A stretch of 62,954 bases of DNA from Thermoproteota archaeon (GTDB taxonomy: Archaea > Thermoproteota > Methanomethylicia > Methanomethylicales > Methanomethylicaceae). A program made the position numbers and the translations under genes. Position 1 is the first letter of the stretch. Each line of letters starts with the position of its first letter. Positions 23,331 to 32,016 of the stretch are shown here, in pieces. The notes below the pieces were generated by a model. The model had not been told where the DNA came from. It was given only the letters and a program-made list of their open reading frames with translations, and did no database searches. The stretch lies in assembly GCA_029887795.1 (NCBI GenBank), contig JARXPE010000004.1, forward strand, positions 1 through 62,954. The letters run 5' to 3'.

Positions 23331-25400
23331 TTAGGCCTTCTTTATGTAACCAGGCTTCGCCTCGTATATTATTCCCTCGTTGGTCCACTTTGCAAGAGCA
23401 TTCTCTACAAAGCTCCTGTTGAAGCCCTCCACCTCTGCTCTGGATATGAAGGACTCTCTCTTTATTGGACCCATCTCGTTCTCCCTTTCCATTGCCATTA
23501 GGAGGTCGAAGAGAGCTGCAAGCTTGTCGCTCGCAGACTTTGGTCTGCCGACCATTATGGTGTCGATGTCGACCTTGCCTGTTGTCCTGTCGATGCCTAC
23601 CTGCATGAGGTATGACTTCATAAGCTTCGTTACGGGCTCCACGTCTTCCTCCGTGACCTCCTCCTTAAGAGCCAGTTTGGCTCTAGCCTCTGCGAGCCTG
23701 ATTACCGCCTCAAGCTGCCTCATGGTTATCGGGACCGGCGAGTCTGCGCCCTCTCCCTTGCTCCTCATCTCCAAGAAGAACTCCTCGATCTTCTTGCTGG
23801 CGCCTGGACTCAGTTTGGGGTTGGCGTTTTTGCGGACGTAGTAGAAATACTTCTTGAGGAGGGACGGGTCTATTGTGGGAAGCTTCCCAGAGGGCATTCC
23901 CTGGTGTAGCGCAAGTATGTGCTCAGTCATTGCCCTGTCCCTAGCCTCTTCTGGACGGTCTATCAGGACGAATATCAAGTCGAACCTAGAGATTATGGTT
24001 ACAGGCAACTCGGATATGTTCTCGGATATGGAGCGCTGAGGGACGTAGCGACCGAAGGTCGGGTTGGCAGCCGCGAGTATGCTCGTTCTAGCGTTCAGCT
24101 GAACAACGATCCCGGCCTTGGCTATGCTTATAGTTTGCTGTTCCATCGCTTCATGTATTGCAGATCTGTCCTCTGGGCGCATCTTGTCGATCTCGTCAAT
24201 GCAGGCGACGCCCTTATCAGCGATCACCAAGGCACCAGCCTCAAGGAAGAATTCATTCGTGTTCTTGTCCCTTATCACCGTGGCGGTGAGACCAGCTGCG
24301 GTTGAACCCTTCCCCGACGTGTAAATGCCCCTCGGAGCGACTTTGGCTATGTATTGAAGAAGTTGGGACTTTGCCGTGCCTGGGTCTCCGACGAGGAGGA
24401 TGTTGATATCACCCCTTATCTTTATGCCATCAGGCATAATCTTGGTAACGCCACCGACTAGCTGGTATGCGATCGCCTCTTTGATCTCCTCGTAGCCGTA
24501 TATGGAGGGGGCTATTGAGGAGAAGATCTTCTGGTAGAGAAGGGGGTCCTTGGAGAGCTCCTTTATGGCTCTCTCGTCTTCAGGGGTGATCTGGATCTCC
24601 TCAGTGCCCTTCTCGGAGATCTCGATGTAGTTTGTGTCTATACCAGTTGAGAAAGTTGCTAGCCTGAAACCTTTTGACGTGAACTCCTGCTTCGCTTGGA
24701 GAATCCCTACCACATAGACCCTGTCGCCTGGACGGGTGACGTCGACAATGTCTCCCTGCAGGACGCACTCTATGGATCGTGGTAGCTGACCGGGCGGTAG
24801 CTCCTCGGGCCGCTCCTGGAGCTGTATCATCTGCCAGTCCACAAAGGTCGATTCCTCTGGTATTAGCCTGAAGAAGCCCTTTCGGGCACAGTCAGGGTTA
24901 GTGCACTGCGGGGGCATGACAAGCACGGTGCCAGTCTGCTCCATCTTTATCTTCTCTCCGCACTTAGGACATTGGAAGACCGCGATCTTGAGGAGTTGCT
25001 TTATGACGGAGGCCCTAGTGATTATGCCCTCCACCATTATGAGCTTGCCCATGAAGGAGGACTTGAGGGCGCGGAGCGGTATTACCTCGTCCAGCTTTCT
25101 GAAACGGGCCTTAAACTCCTTAACCTTGGCGGCGTAGTCCATGTTCTCTGCGCGCATGGCATCAGATATGGCCAGGTTAGCCTTGGGCAGCACAGCGGCG
25201 GGCTTTTCCTTCAACTCGGCCGCTAGGTCCGGATCAAAGGATATCAGATCATCGAAGTCTATAATCAAGGATGTCTTTCCAGAGGAGGCCATCTGGGCGA
25301 TCGCGTCCCGGTACTTAAAGGCGCCCCTCTTATCCTGAAAAGACTTTAAGAAGTTTACGAAACGCTCCCTATAATCCATTGTTTCTTGGAGTAGTTCCAT
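23331..25400 (-). CDS. mcm: MCM replicative DNA helicase
   Basis: The 689-residue protein is the hexameric replicative helicase. The N-terminal DNA-binding part has a zinc motif with CPKC at 144-147 and paired Cys at 166 and 171. The AAA+ core has Walker A GDPGTAKSQ (338-346), Walker B IDEIDKM (401-407) and the SRFDLIFVL arginine-finger segment. A C-terminal winged helix is suggested by KRESFISRAEVEGF. No intein is present. Its start codon follows the GINS stop by a couple of bases and Hel308 begins 13 bases after its stop. The three replication genes probably form one transcript. Confidence 0.97.
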   Translation of the reverse strand: MELLQETMDYRERFVNFLKSFQDKRGAFKYRDAIAQMASSGKTSLIIDFDDLISFDPDLAAELKEKPAAVLPKANLAISDAMRAENMDYAAKVKEFKARFRKLDEVIPLRALKSSFMGKLIMVEGIITRASVIKQLLKIAVFQCPKCGEKIKMEQTGTVLVMPPQCTNPDCARKGFFRLIPEESTFVDWQMIQLQERPEELPPGQLPRSIECVLQGDIVDVTRPGDRVYVVGILQAKQEFTSKGFRLATFSTGIDTNYIEISEKGTEEIQITPEDERAIKELSKDPLLYQKIFSSIAPSIYGYEEIKEAIAYQLVGGVTKIMPDGIKIRGDINILLVGDPGTAKSQLLQYIAKVAPRGIYTSGKGSTAAGLTATVIRDKNTNEFFLEAGALVIADKGVACIDEIDKMRPEDRSAIHEAMEQQTISIAKAGIVVQLNARTSILAAANPTFGRYVPQRSISENISELPVTIISRFDLIFVLIDRPEEARDRAMTEHILALHQGMPSGKLPTIDPSLLKKYFYYVRKNANPKLSPGASKKIEEFFLEMRSKGEGADSPVPITMRQLEAVIRLAEARAKLALKEEVTEEDVEPVTKLMKSYLMQVGIDRTTGKVDIDTIMVGRPKSASDKLAALFDLLMAMERENEMGPIKRESFISRAEVEGFNRSFVENALAKWTNEGIIYEAKPGYIKKA

Positions 25401-25401
25401 A

Positions 25402-25971
25402 TCATCTCATCCCTTCTGAAAGTATCCTCTGCCTCCACTCCTCTATCTCAGAGCGGAGGGTGTTGAAGAGGGCCAGCTCCTCCGGCTCCAGCATCTCTAT
25501 CGAAGGTTTTGAGGGCACCCTTTCGAATGACAGCCGGAGGATCTTCTGGAGTCTACAGTTTAGTAGGTCTAGTGCCTTGATAGAGACCTGCCTCTGCTCG
25601 TTGAGGGCGGCAGGGGTGGGGTTCTTCTTAATATTATCGTTTAGTGACCTGAGGAGCTCCCTCAGCCTCGGATAAAAGTTGGGAGGGAGCTTCGAGAGGG
25701 ATTCCGACCTTTCCTCCTTCCAAGAGAGTTTTATGACGTCGTTGGACTTTAGCTGCAGTTCCTCCTTGGTCTTGATCTTTACGTAGCCTTCCTCCTCCAA
25801 TGCCTTTGCTGCCCAGAGCGGGATCTTCAGCTCTGAGCCCTCCACCGGGGAGCCCATGTCCTCCCCACCGATCTTCAGCTGGGGGAGGGGTTTCTGGAAG
25901 ACCACCTCCACAGGACCCTCCTCGTAAAGGAATTGTGAGAACCTTATTTCGTCAGGGGGTCTGGGGGGCAT
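25402..25971 (-). CDS. gins23: GINS complex subunit, Gins23 type
   Basis: The 189-residue protein has the small beta B domain first (VEVVFQKPLPQLKIGGEDMG ... ELKIPLWAAKALEEEGYVKI) and the alpha-helical A domain after it (FYPRLRELLRSLN ... QVSIKALDLLNCRLQKILRL). B-before-A is the order of Psf2/Psf3 and archaeal Gins23; Gins51 has A first. GINS links MCM to Cdc45/RecJ and primase in the replisome. A gins23-mcm neighbourhood is known in Sulfolobus, and here the two genes almost overlap. The ATG follows GGGAGAGAG. The second GINS subunit is not in the window. Confidence 0.83.
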   Translation of the reverse strand: MPPRPPDEIRFSQFLYEEGPVEVVFQKPLPQLKIGGEDMGSPVEGSELKIPLWAAKALEEEGYVKIKTKEELQLKSNDVIKLSWKEERSESLSKLPPNFYPRLRELLRSLNDNIKKNPTPAALNEQRQVSIKALDLLNCRLQKILRLSFERVPSKPSIEMLEPEELALFNTLRSEIEEWRQRILSEGMR

Positions 25972-26002
25972 AGTAATATCTCTCTCCCGCTAGGGATTTT
26001 AA

Positions 26003-26716
26003 TCATTTGGTAAGCCTCAAAGCCTTCAGCGAATTGTAAGCCGGAACCGAAACAATTATGCCCACAAGGACCTGACCTATATTGAACGGAACCTCGGCGA
26101 TGGCGACGTAGCCCAATACGAACTGTTCGTAAAGATAGTATCCAAGAACCATAAGGCTACCGGATATGGAGCACGACAGCACGAGCCAGCCGACCTCTGG
26201 GCGGACCATGAATGAGATCACCATCAGTGCAACAAAGGATGCGACAGCCAATACCGCCCAAAATAGTTCGGTTAGAGCGATATTCAGAGTCGAGGAGATC
26301 CCTGGGAGCCCTATCGAGAGTTCGGAAGATCCCACGTAGTATCCCCTCCCGATGAGAAATACAGAGGCTGAGAGTAGGAGCGCCACGCATGTTGAAAGGA
26401 GGCGCCAGCTCCGATCTGAGAGGTTCGGAGCTTTTTTTGCAAGAATGCCAAGCACCCCACCCTCTAGACCCTTAATCACGAGTGTGGCAGGTGCAAAAAA
26501 GAGGTAGCCAAGGGAGATGTCGGCTAGCATTGAACCGACTCCACCAGCGAAGGCACCAACGTAGGGACCTGCCAAGAGTGCCACAAGGTAAACCGCGGAC
26601 TCGCCGATGTTGAAGTAGCCACGGGTGGCGGGCACGTATACGGTGAATATGAGGGTCGATATCGTGACAAGACCTGTGTAGAAGGCTACGAGTGGAATGG
26701 TCCTAGCCCTAGGCAT
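26003..26716 (-). CDS. ECF-type vitamin transporter S component
   Basis: The protein is almost entirely hydrophobic with about six membrane segments. The first reads IPLVAFYTGLVTISTLIFTV and is followed by TRGYFNIGESAVYLVALLAG and GGVGSMLADISLGYLFFAPA with TLVIKGLEGGVLG, the hallmarks of ECF S components. These bind a vitamin and associate with an ECF energising module. The substrate cannot be told from sequence, and no riboswitch is evident upstream. ATG 26716 (GTG 26722 is in frame too) lies about 45 bases from a CACTAAATAACG box. It is the first gene of the strand that continues into the GINS-MCM-Hel308 block, 31 bases before GINS. Confidence 0.82.
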   Translation of the reverse strand: MPRARTIPLVAFYTGLVTISTLIFTVYVPATRGYFNIGESAVYLVALLAGPYVGAFAGGVGSMLADISLGYLFFAPATLVIKGLEGGVLGILAKKAPNLSDRSWRLLSTCVALLLSASVFLIGRGYYVGSSELSIGLPGISSTLNIALTELFWAVLAVASFVALMVISFMVRPEVGWLVLSCSISGSLMVLGYYLYEQFVLGYVAIAEVPFNIGQVLVGIIVSVPAYNSLKALRLTK

Positions 26717-26872
26717 TTGCACATCCCCAGAGTTTGTATTCAGAAGACGGCAGACCGTTATTTAGTGCTTTCTGTACATATTTGATGCTCGATTTTAAGA
26801 TAGTACATACCTTATTTGGTCAGCGCAGGTCTGAAGATAAGGACGAAGATCTGTGAATCAATCCTCCTTAGA

Positions 26873-26881
26873 GTTAAATAT
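26873..26881 (+). promoter_or_regulatory. TATA box of rfcS-rfcL
   Basis: GTTAAATAT lies about 36-44 bases upstream of ATG 26917. The 200-base gap also holds the divergent promoter of the ECF S component (about 26756-26768 on the other strand). Confidence 0.5.
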
Positions 26882-26916
26882 CCGACCTAGCTAAGAAGAT
26901 AGAAGGGTGTAACGTA

Positions 26917-27900
26917 ATGTCGGTGGTCCGTCCTGAGATCCGAGAGGTAATGTGGGCCGAGAAGTACCGCCCAAAGACTCTAGACGAGATAGTCAACCAA
27001 GAAGAGATCGTGGAGAGGTTGAAGAGGTTCGTTAAGGAGAGGTCTATGCCCCATTGCCTCTTCGCTGGACCTCCTGGAACTGGAAAGACGACGGCGGCCC
27101 TTGCATTGGCAATGGACCTCTTCGGAAAGGAATATCATAAGAATTACCTTGAGCTGAACGCCAGCGACGAGAGGGGGATAGACGTTATCAGAACGACTGT
27201 TAAGGATTTTGCCAGGACTGTAAGCATGGGAGACGCCCCTTTTAAGATACTAGTGCTGGACGAGTCGGACAACATGACGACAGAGGCCCAACAGGCGCTC
27301 AGGCGGACAATGGAGATGTACACGAATACATGCAGGTTCATATTGGCCTGCAATTATTACACAAAGATCATTGAGCCCATCCAGTCGAGGTGTGCCTTCT
27401 TCAGGTTCACGCCACTGAAGGCAGAGGACGTTAAGGCGAGAGTAAAATACATCTGCGATATGGAGGGAGTGGAGATAACTCCAGAGGGTTTAGAGGCGCT
27501 AGTATACATAGGGGGAGGTGATCTCAGGAAGGTCATAAACACGCTGCAGGCGGCGGCAGCTCTAGGAAATAAGGTGGATGAAAAGGTCATTTACAGGATC
27601 GCTGGCAGGGTAAGCCCCAAGGAATTGAAGCTCGTCCTAGAGAGGGCCCTTGATGGGGACTTCGCCTCTGCTAGGAACGAAGTGATGAGACTCATCACAG
27701 AGTATGGGCTTTCTGGGCTCGATGTGGTTAAGCAGATTCACAGAGAGGTACTCTGGCTCGATGTTGATGAGAAGCTGAAGCTAAAGATAATAGACCTGCT
27801 GGGCGAGACCGAGTATAGACTTCTAGAAGGCGGAAGCGACGAGGTCCAGCTGAACGCCCTGATAGCCAAGATAGCAATGGTTGGCAAGGGCGGAACCTAA
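26917..27900 (+). CDS. rfcS: Replication factor C small subunit
   Basis: This AAA+ clamp-loader subunit opens the PCNA ring and loads it on primed DNA. The 327-residue sequence has RFC boxes WAEKYRPKTLDEIV, Walker A GPPGTGKTT (51-59), LELNASDERGIDVIR, Walker B ILVLDESDNMT, LRRTMEMY, FILACNYYTKIIEPIQSRCA with the SRC arginine finger, and GGDLRKVINTLQ. No intein interrupts Walker A, a frequent intein site in archaeal RFC. The rfcL frame opens before its stop, so the two are co-translated. Confidence 0.97.
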   Translation: MSVVRPEIREVMWAEKYRPKTLDEIVNQEEIVERLKRFVKERSMPHCLFAGPPGTGKTTAALALAMDLFGKEYHKNYLELNASDERGIDVIRTTVKDFARTVSMGDAPFKILVLDESDNMTTEAQQALRRTMEMYTNTCRFILACNYYTKIIEPIQSRCAFFRFTPLKAEDVKARVKYICDMEGVEITPEGLEALVYIGGGDLRKVINTLQAAAALGNKVDEKVIYRIAGRVSPKELKLVLERALDGDFASARNEVMRLITEYGLSGLDVVKQIHREVLWLDVDEKLKLKIIDLLGETEYRLLEGGSDEVQLNALIAKIAMVGKGGT

Positions 27901-27910
27901 GGAAAGTTTG

Positions 27911-29119
27911 GTGGGAGCCAAGTTGGGCGCCCCTTGGTCTGAGAGTTACAAGCCAAAAACTCTGCAGGAGCTCGTCGGGAATTACGATTCGGCAGAGGAG
28001 CTATTGAAATGGGTAAAGGAGAGCATCGCGGGGAGGGCTGACAAGAAAGCGGCGCTCGTATGCGGACCACCTGGCACGGGTAAGACCCTTGCAGTAAATC
28101 TGATTGCGGATGCCTTGAATTTAGAACTAATAGAAATGAACGCGAGTGATTTTAGGACTGAGGAGGCTGTGGAGAGAGTCGCGGGAGGCGCGACTTTGCA
28201 AGGCTCACTGCTGGGTAAGAAGGGAAAACTGATATTCTTTGACGAGCTCGACGGGATATCAGGTAAGGAGGACAGGGGAGGGCTCGGGGCCATTATGAGA
28301 ATAATAAAAGAATCCAAGTACCCTGTAGTGCTCGCGGCGAACGATCCCTGGGATCCGAGGTTTAGGCAGCTGAGAGACGTCTGCCAAATGATAAAGTTCA
28401 AGAGGATAAGGGCGCCTAGCATAGTGGTTAGACTCAGGAGGATAGCGCAACTGGCAGGTGTGAGTGTGGAGGATGAGGCGCTGAAGAAGATAGCGGAAGC
28501 AGCAAACGGGGACATGAGGGCTGCTGTGAATGACCTGCAGATGCTGGCCGAGGGTAAGAAGATCCTGAGAGCGGCGGATGTGGGGAGGTTGTACTCTAGG
28601 ACTCAGGAGATGGGAATATTCGATGTTATGAAGGAGATCTTCTCGGCTAATACCATAATGGAAGCTAGGGCGGCAGCAGAGAGTGCCTCTGTGGATCTAG
28701 AGATGCTGCTCCAGTGGATCAACGAGAACATACCCAACCAGTACAACGACCCACGCGAGAGGGCGGAAGCCTACGACTGGTTCTCAAAGGCAGACATATT
28801 CATGAATAGGGTGAAGAGAAGGCAGATGTGGGATCTAATCAGTTATGCGGTGGAGCTGGCAGTGGGCGGAGCTGCACTGGCGAGAAGAGGACCATACAGG
28901 TTCACGAAATACTCGTTCCCAACGAGAATAGGCATCCTAAGCCAGAGCAAAGAGACTAGGGGAAAGCTGATGGAAGAATACATGACACTCGCGAAGGAAC
29001 TGCACACCTCCGTTAAGAAGGTCAGGACAGAATATCTACCCTACATAGAGATACTTGATGAGGCAGGGCAGAGACCGTTCTTCAGGTCTGTCGGGAGTAG
29101 TAGGGAGAGCGGAGGCTGA
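27911..29119 (+). CDS. rfcL: Replication factor C large subunit
   Basis: The large clamp-loader subunit shows APWSESYKPKTLQELVG, Walker A GPPGTGKTL, IEMNASDFRT, Walker B LIFFDELDGIS and VLAANDPWDPR, with NGDMRAAVNDLQ further on. From GTG 27911 it is 402 residues; the frame is open to TTG 27881, inside rfcS, but the family N-terminus begins near 27911. Large subunits usually end in a basic tail with a PCNA-binding box (Qxx[LI]xxFF). Here the end reads EAGQRPFFRSVGSSRES and has no clear box. The last 38 bases are antisense to moaA, which may have shortened the tail. Confidence 0.93.
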   Translation: MGAKLGAPWSESYKPKTLQELVGNYDSAEELLKWVKESIAGRADKKAALVCGPPGTGKTLAVNLIADALNLELIEMNASDFRTEEAVERVAGGATLQGSLLGKKGKLIFFDELDGISGKEDRGGLGAIMRIIKESKYPVVLAANDPWDPRFRQLRDVCQMIKFKRIRAPSIVVRLRRIAQLAGVSVEDEALKKIAEAANGDMRAAVNDLQMLAEGKKILRAADVGRLYSRTQEMGIFDVMKEIFSANTIMEARAAAESASVDLEMLLQWINENIPNQYNDPRERAEAYDWFSKADIFMNRVKRRQMWDLISYAVELAVGGAALARRGPYRFTKYSFPTRIGILSQSKETRGKLMEEYMTLAKELHTSVKKVRTEYLPYIEILDEAGQRPFFRSVGSSRESGG

Positions 29120-29993
29120 CCGCCTTCAGAAAGAGTGCCCTCAGGTCGTCATCTGAGGTCCCGCACCTCATCGGGCCCAAGAGGTCCACGAGGTTGTCAG
29201 AGCGCATCAGGCAGGGCTTTATCTTCCCGTCACTCGTCACCCTTATCCTTGAGCATCGGGCGCAGAATTCTGGGTTGTTGGTTGGGCGGACCACCTCCAC
29301 GGGTGTGCCACCGACTATGTAAATGCGCCTTTGGTTCATATCCTCCCTTAGCAAGACGCGCTCAGCCATTTTTTGTAACATTAATTCAAGTTTAGAGAGA
29401 TCCAAGTAATGGGTGCTGAAGAAAGAGTCGTCCAAGTTGAGGTTCTCTAGTTCAATAAACTGCAAAGAGCCGTTTACAGCAGATGCGAGTTCTATGAAGC
29501 GGCGGACCTCCCCCTCGTTCACCCCCTTCATCAGCACAGTGTTGATCTTTATGTTTATTCCGCCCTCGGCAGCCTCTCCTATTCCGCTTATTGTTCTCGA
29601 GAGATCCCCACCTGTAAGGGAGAAATAGAGCGACGGGTCCAAGCTGGGGATGGAAACGTTCATCCTTTTGAGGCCTGCCCTCGTAAGTTCCGGGATCCTT
29701 CCCTTCAGAAGTGTGCCGTTTGTGGTTATTGCCACATCCTCTAGCCCCATCGCGACAGACCCCTTTATGATCTCAGAGAGATCATCCCTAAGGAGGGGCT
29801 CACCCCCAGTGTATTTGACTCTCCTGATACCTAGGGAGGATGCGATCTTGAGTATCCTCAGAACCTCGCCAGCAGTCATCTCCTCGGATGTCCTACCCTC
29901 TCCCTCGTGGTGGCAGTACCTACAGTTGAGGTTGCACCTCTGCGTGAGGCTTATCCTAAGACCGGTGATCCTCCTTCTGTAAGGGTCAATCAT
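29082..29993 (-). CDS. moaA: GTP 3',8-cyclase
   Basis: The first enzyme of molybdopterin synthesis, a radical SAM protein. The 303-residue sequence has LRISLTQRCNLNCRYCHHEG with the N-terminal cluster cysteines, KYTGGEPLLR, ITTNGTLLKG and a C-terminal cluster in EFCARCSRIRVTSDGKIKPC, which binds GTP. The protein ends SPYYSRQT; the C-terminal Gly-Gly that most MoaA proteins carry and that is needed for activity in studied enzymes is not seen. Its 3-prime end overlaps convergent rfcL by 38 bases. The start overlaps the mobB stop. Confidence 0.93.
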   Translation of the reverse strand: MIDPYRRRITGLRISLTQRCNLNCRYCHHEGEGRTSEEMTAGEVLRILKIASSLGIRRVKYTGGEPLLRDDLSEIIKGSVAMGLEDVAITTNGTLLKGRIPELTRAGLKRMNVSIPSLDPSLYFSLTGGDLSRTISGIGEAAEGGINIKINTVLMKGVNEGEVRRFIELASAVNGSLQFIELENLNLDDSFFSTHYLDLSKLELMLQKMAERVLLREDMNQRRIYIVGGTPVEVVRPTNNPEFCARCSRIRVTSDGKIKPCLMRSDNLVDLLGPMRCGTSDDDLRALFLKAVSLRSPYYSRQT

Positions 29994-30511
29994 GGTGCAC
30001 CACAGCCTCTAATGTAGGAGAGGATGAAGCTAGCAATAGTTGATGGATCCTTATTAAGAACCGGGACTTTTAATCCTAGTCCTATTTCCCCTTGAGTAGG
30101 AGCGTCAAATATGATGCCAATCACGCCCTCCAGTGCCTCGATCCTTTGGAGCTCCTCGGTGGACTGTGCGATGACCAGTTTTGGGTAGGGCGATGATTTG
30201 AAGCCCTCGCAGAGAATCAAATCCACTCCCAAGTGCGATATTATGGAAATCAGGTTGTTTAGGGAGGACTTTGATAGGTATAGAACGCCTTCCCCTTCAT
30301 TAGTAAGGACGGCTGAGGCGAGTGCGCCAGACGCCATGAAGCGGTCCGTGTCCTTCCCTGAGTCGCCTCTTATATGATGAACCGAGTGTTTAATGACGGA
30401 AACCCTCACACCCTTTGATGCTAGAATCTTTGTGATCCCTTGAATAATGGTTGTTTTTCCATATTTTCTTCCGAACGCAGTGATGCAGATCACAGGAGGG
30501 GCATAACTCAT
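29990..30511 (-). CDS. mobB: Molybdopterin-guanine dinucleotide biosynthesis protein MobB
   Basis: The protein begins ICITAFGRKYGKTTIIQGIT, a P-loop GTPase start with KYGKTT, followed by VIKHSVHHIRGDSGKDTDRF, which is the conserved MobB segment, then AVLTNEGEGVLY and DLILCEGFKSSPYPKLVI. MobB delivers GTP or Mo cofactor for MGD formation. ATG 30511 is chosen over the upstream TTG 30538 because the family starts near the P-loop; length about 173. A TTTAAG box at 30543-30553 lies about 35 bases upstream, so mobB-moaA may be transcribed from its own promoter. It joins moaA by a 4-base overlap. Confidence 0.9.
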   Translation of the reverse strand: MSYAPPVICITAFGRKYGKTTIIQGITKILASKGVRVSVIKHSVHHIRGDSGKDTDRFMASGALASAVLTNEGEGVLYLSKSSLNNLISIISHLGVDLILCEGFKSSPYPKLVIAQSTEELQRIEALEGVIGIIFDAPTQGEIGLGLKVPVLNKDPSTIASFILSYIRGCGAP

Positions 30512-30542
30512 GAAGGACACGATCTCCAAACCTCGCAAACAG

Positions 30543-30553
30543 TCTTAAATCTT
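30543..30553 (-). promoter_or_regulatory. TATA-like box before mobB
   Basis: AAGATTTAAGA on the gene strand lies 32-42 bases upstream of ATG 30511. The 240-base gap between moaB and mobB is otherwise pyrimidine-rich on the plus strand with repeated GTTCTG/ATTCTG steps near 30680-30725 and has no gene. Confidence 0.4.
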
Positions 30554-30755
30554 AGCCTGTTACAAGGCGCCTGTGTCTGGTATAGTAAATTTAGCCCATC
30601 TCTCATATTCCTCAACTTTAAAATTTTGCATTTTACTTTTTACTTCATTTTGCATTTACATGTTCCCTATTATTTTGATTTTCTGATAGGTAGTCTGGTA
30701 TTCTGACGTTCTGGCGTTCTGATATTTCGACCATAATTTTTATCGTCCGACCTTA

Positions 30756-31289
30756 TCAGGCGTGGGTAGAACCACGAACCATCTTTACAAGGTGGGGAGA
30801 CTCTGGGAGAATAATTTTATCAATTGCTAACTTTACAGCGTCCGGCGATCCCGGTAGTGCGAATACGACAACTCCATTTATTACCCCAGCTGTGGCGCGG
30901 GAGGCTATGGCGGGGGTCCCCACTTTTTCGTAGGACATCTGCCTGAAAAGTTCCCCAAAGCCAGGGAGCTCCTTTTCGAATAGTGGTCTAATAGCCTCAA
31001 CAGTCACATCCCTTGGACCAGGCCCTGTTCCTCCACTTATCAATATGATGTCTGCCATCCCTTTCAGGGCAGCACCCCTAATCGCCTCTCTTATGAGAGA
31101 TATGTCGTTGGGCAGGTAGAGGCGGTCTACGACGGTGTGTTTGGCTGCCTTTATTGAGTTTATTGCAAAATCGCCACTCTTATCCAAGAACTGTTCTCCT
31201 TTAGAGATCTTATTCGCTATACTGTCGCTGGTCACCACTACCAGAAAGCGTAGGTTGCGGGGGAGGTCTGAATGATGGTTCAATATCAT
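30756..31289 (-). CDS. moaB: Molybdenum cofactor biosynthesis protein MoaB/MogA
   Basis: The 177-residue protein has the MoCF fold: FLVVVTSDSIANKISKGEQF at the N-terminus, NDISLIREAIRGAA, DIILISGGTGPGPRDVTVEA (molybdopterin-binding GGTG loop), LFRQMSYEKVGTPAIASRAT and VVFALPGSPDAVKLAI. It adenylylates molybdopterin before Mo insertion. It begins right after the moaC stop. It is distinct from the CinA-like domain protein at the left end of the window. Confidence 0.93.
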   Translation of the reverse strand: MILNHHSDLPRNLRFLVVVTSDSIANKISKGEQFLDKSGDFAINSIKAAKHTVVDRLYLPNDISLIREAIRGAALKGMADIILISGGTGPGPRDVTVEAIRPLFEKELPGFGELFRQMSYEKVGTPAIASRATAGVINGVVVFALPGSPDAVKLAIDKIILPESPHLVKMVRGSTHA

Positions 31290-31715
31290 CTACCCTTTCA
31301 GCTTCTTGGTCACCCTTATCTCCTTTATGAGGGTTGTGGGATACTGCCCGGAGGCGTCCTTCTCATACTTTTTCGTCATGTCCCAGATGGTCAGGAGGGC
31401 GATCGAAACTCCTGTGAGCGCCTCCATCTCCACGCCCGTCTTGGCTGTTGTCTTGACCGAGACCACCGCAGAGATTTCGCGCTCACCAACCTCAAAGTCC
31501 ACTGAGACATGCTCCACGGGTATGGGATGGCAGAGCGGAATAATTTCAGAGGTGCGCTTTACGGCCTGTATGGCCGCAACCCTCGCGACGGCAAAGATGT
31601 CCCCTTTTTCGATTGCGTTCTTTTTTATTAGTGCGATGGTCTCCTCTTTGAGGGAGATGGTGCCGGACGCCCTCGCCTCCCTTATGGTAGGATCTTTGCG
31701 GGTTATGTCAACCAT
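31290..31715 (-). CDS. moaC: Cyclic pyranopterin monophosphate synthase
   Basis: The second enzyme of molybdopterin synthesis. The sequence shows MVDITRKDPTIREARASG, AVKRTSEIIPLCHPIPVEHV (the conserved LCHPI active-site segment), VKTTAKTGVEMEALTGVSI and ALLTIWDMTKKYEKD. ATG 31715 gives 141 residues and matches the family; TTG 31727 is in frame. It follows the ArsR-type gene by 25 bases and precedes moaB directly. Confidence 0.95.
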   Translation of the reverse strand: MVDITRKDPTIREARASGTISLKEETIALIKKNAIEKGDIFAVARVAAIQAVKRTSEIIPLCHPIPVEHVSVDFEVGEREISAVVSVKTTAKTGVEMEALTGVSIALLTIWDMTKKYEKDASGQYPTTLIKEIRVTKKLKG

Positions 31716-31740
31716 CTTAACACTCAAATTTTCATCCCTC

Positions 31741-32016
31741 TTAATTTTTCATTCCCTTTTTGAACGAGTCGAAGAGGGTCTGTATCGCCCATGCGCGCGG
31801 ATCTTCCCTCTTAAGGCGGAAGATCCTTATCCTTCCGAACCTTTTCTCCTCGACGATCCCAAGTTCGCATAGCCTCTTGAGGTGGGAAGATGTGGTGGCG
31901 TGGTTCAGGCTAGCCCTGCGCGTAATGTCAGAGATGTTGAGTTCTCCCCTCTCAGCCAAAACCTTTAGCACCTTGATCCTCCCCTTTGAAGATAAGATCT
32001 CCTCCAAGGACATCAA
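31741..32016 (-). CDS. ArsR-type winged-helix regulator, 91 aa
   Basis: The protein reads SLEEILSSKGRIKVLKVLAE, LNISDITRRASLNHATTSSH and LKRLCELGIVEEKRFGRIRI, the helix-turn-helix and wing of an ArsR/MarR-like repressor. There are no Cys pairs for metal sensing. It overlaps the end of cdc6 by four bases (ATGA) and precedes moaC by 25 bases, so it sits between the replication initiator and the Mo-cofactor genes in the same transcript and may autoregulate the cluster. Confidence 0.82.
   Translation of the reverse strand: MMSLEEILSSKGRIKVLKVLAERGELNISDITRRASLNHATTSSHLKRLCELGIVEEKRFGRIRIFRLKREDPRAWAIQTLFDSFKKGMKN

Noticed and set aside
26723-26916. Riboswitch upstream of the ECF S component
   Set aside because: The spacer is short, and no known vitamin riboswitch consensus could be recognised.
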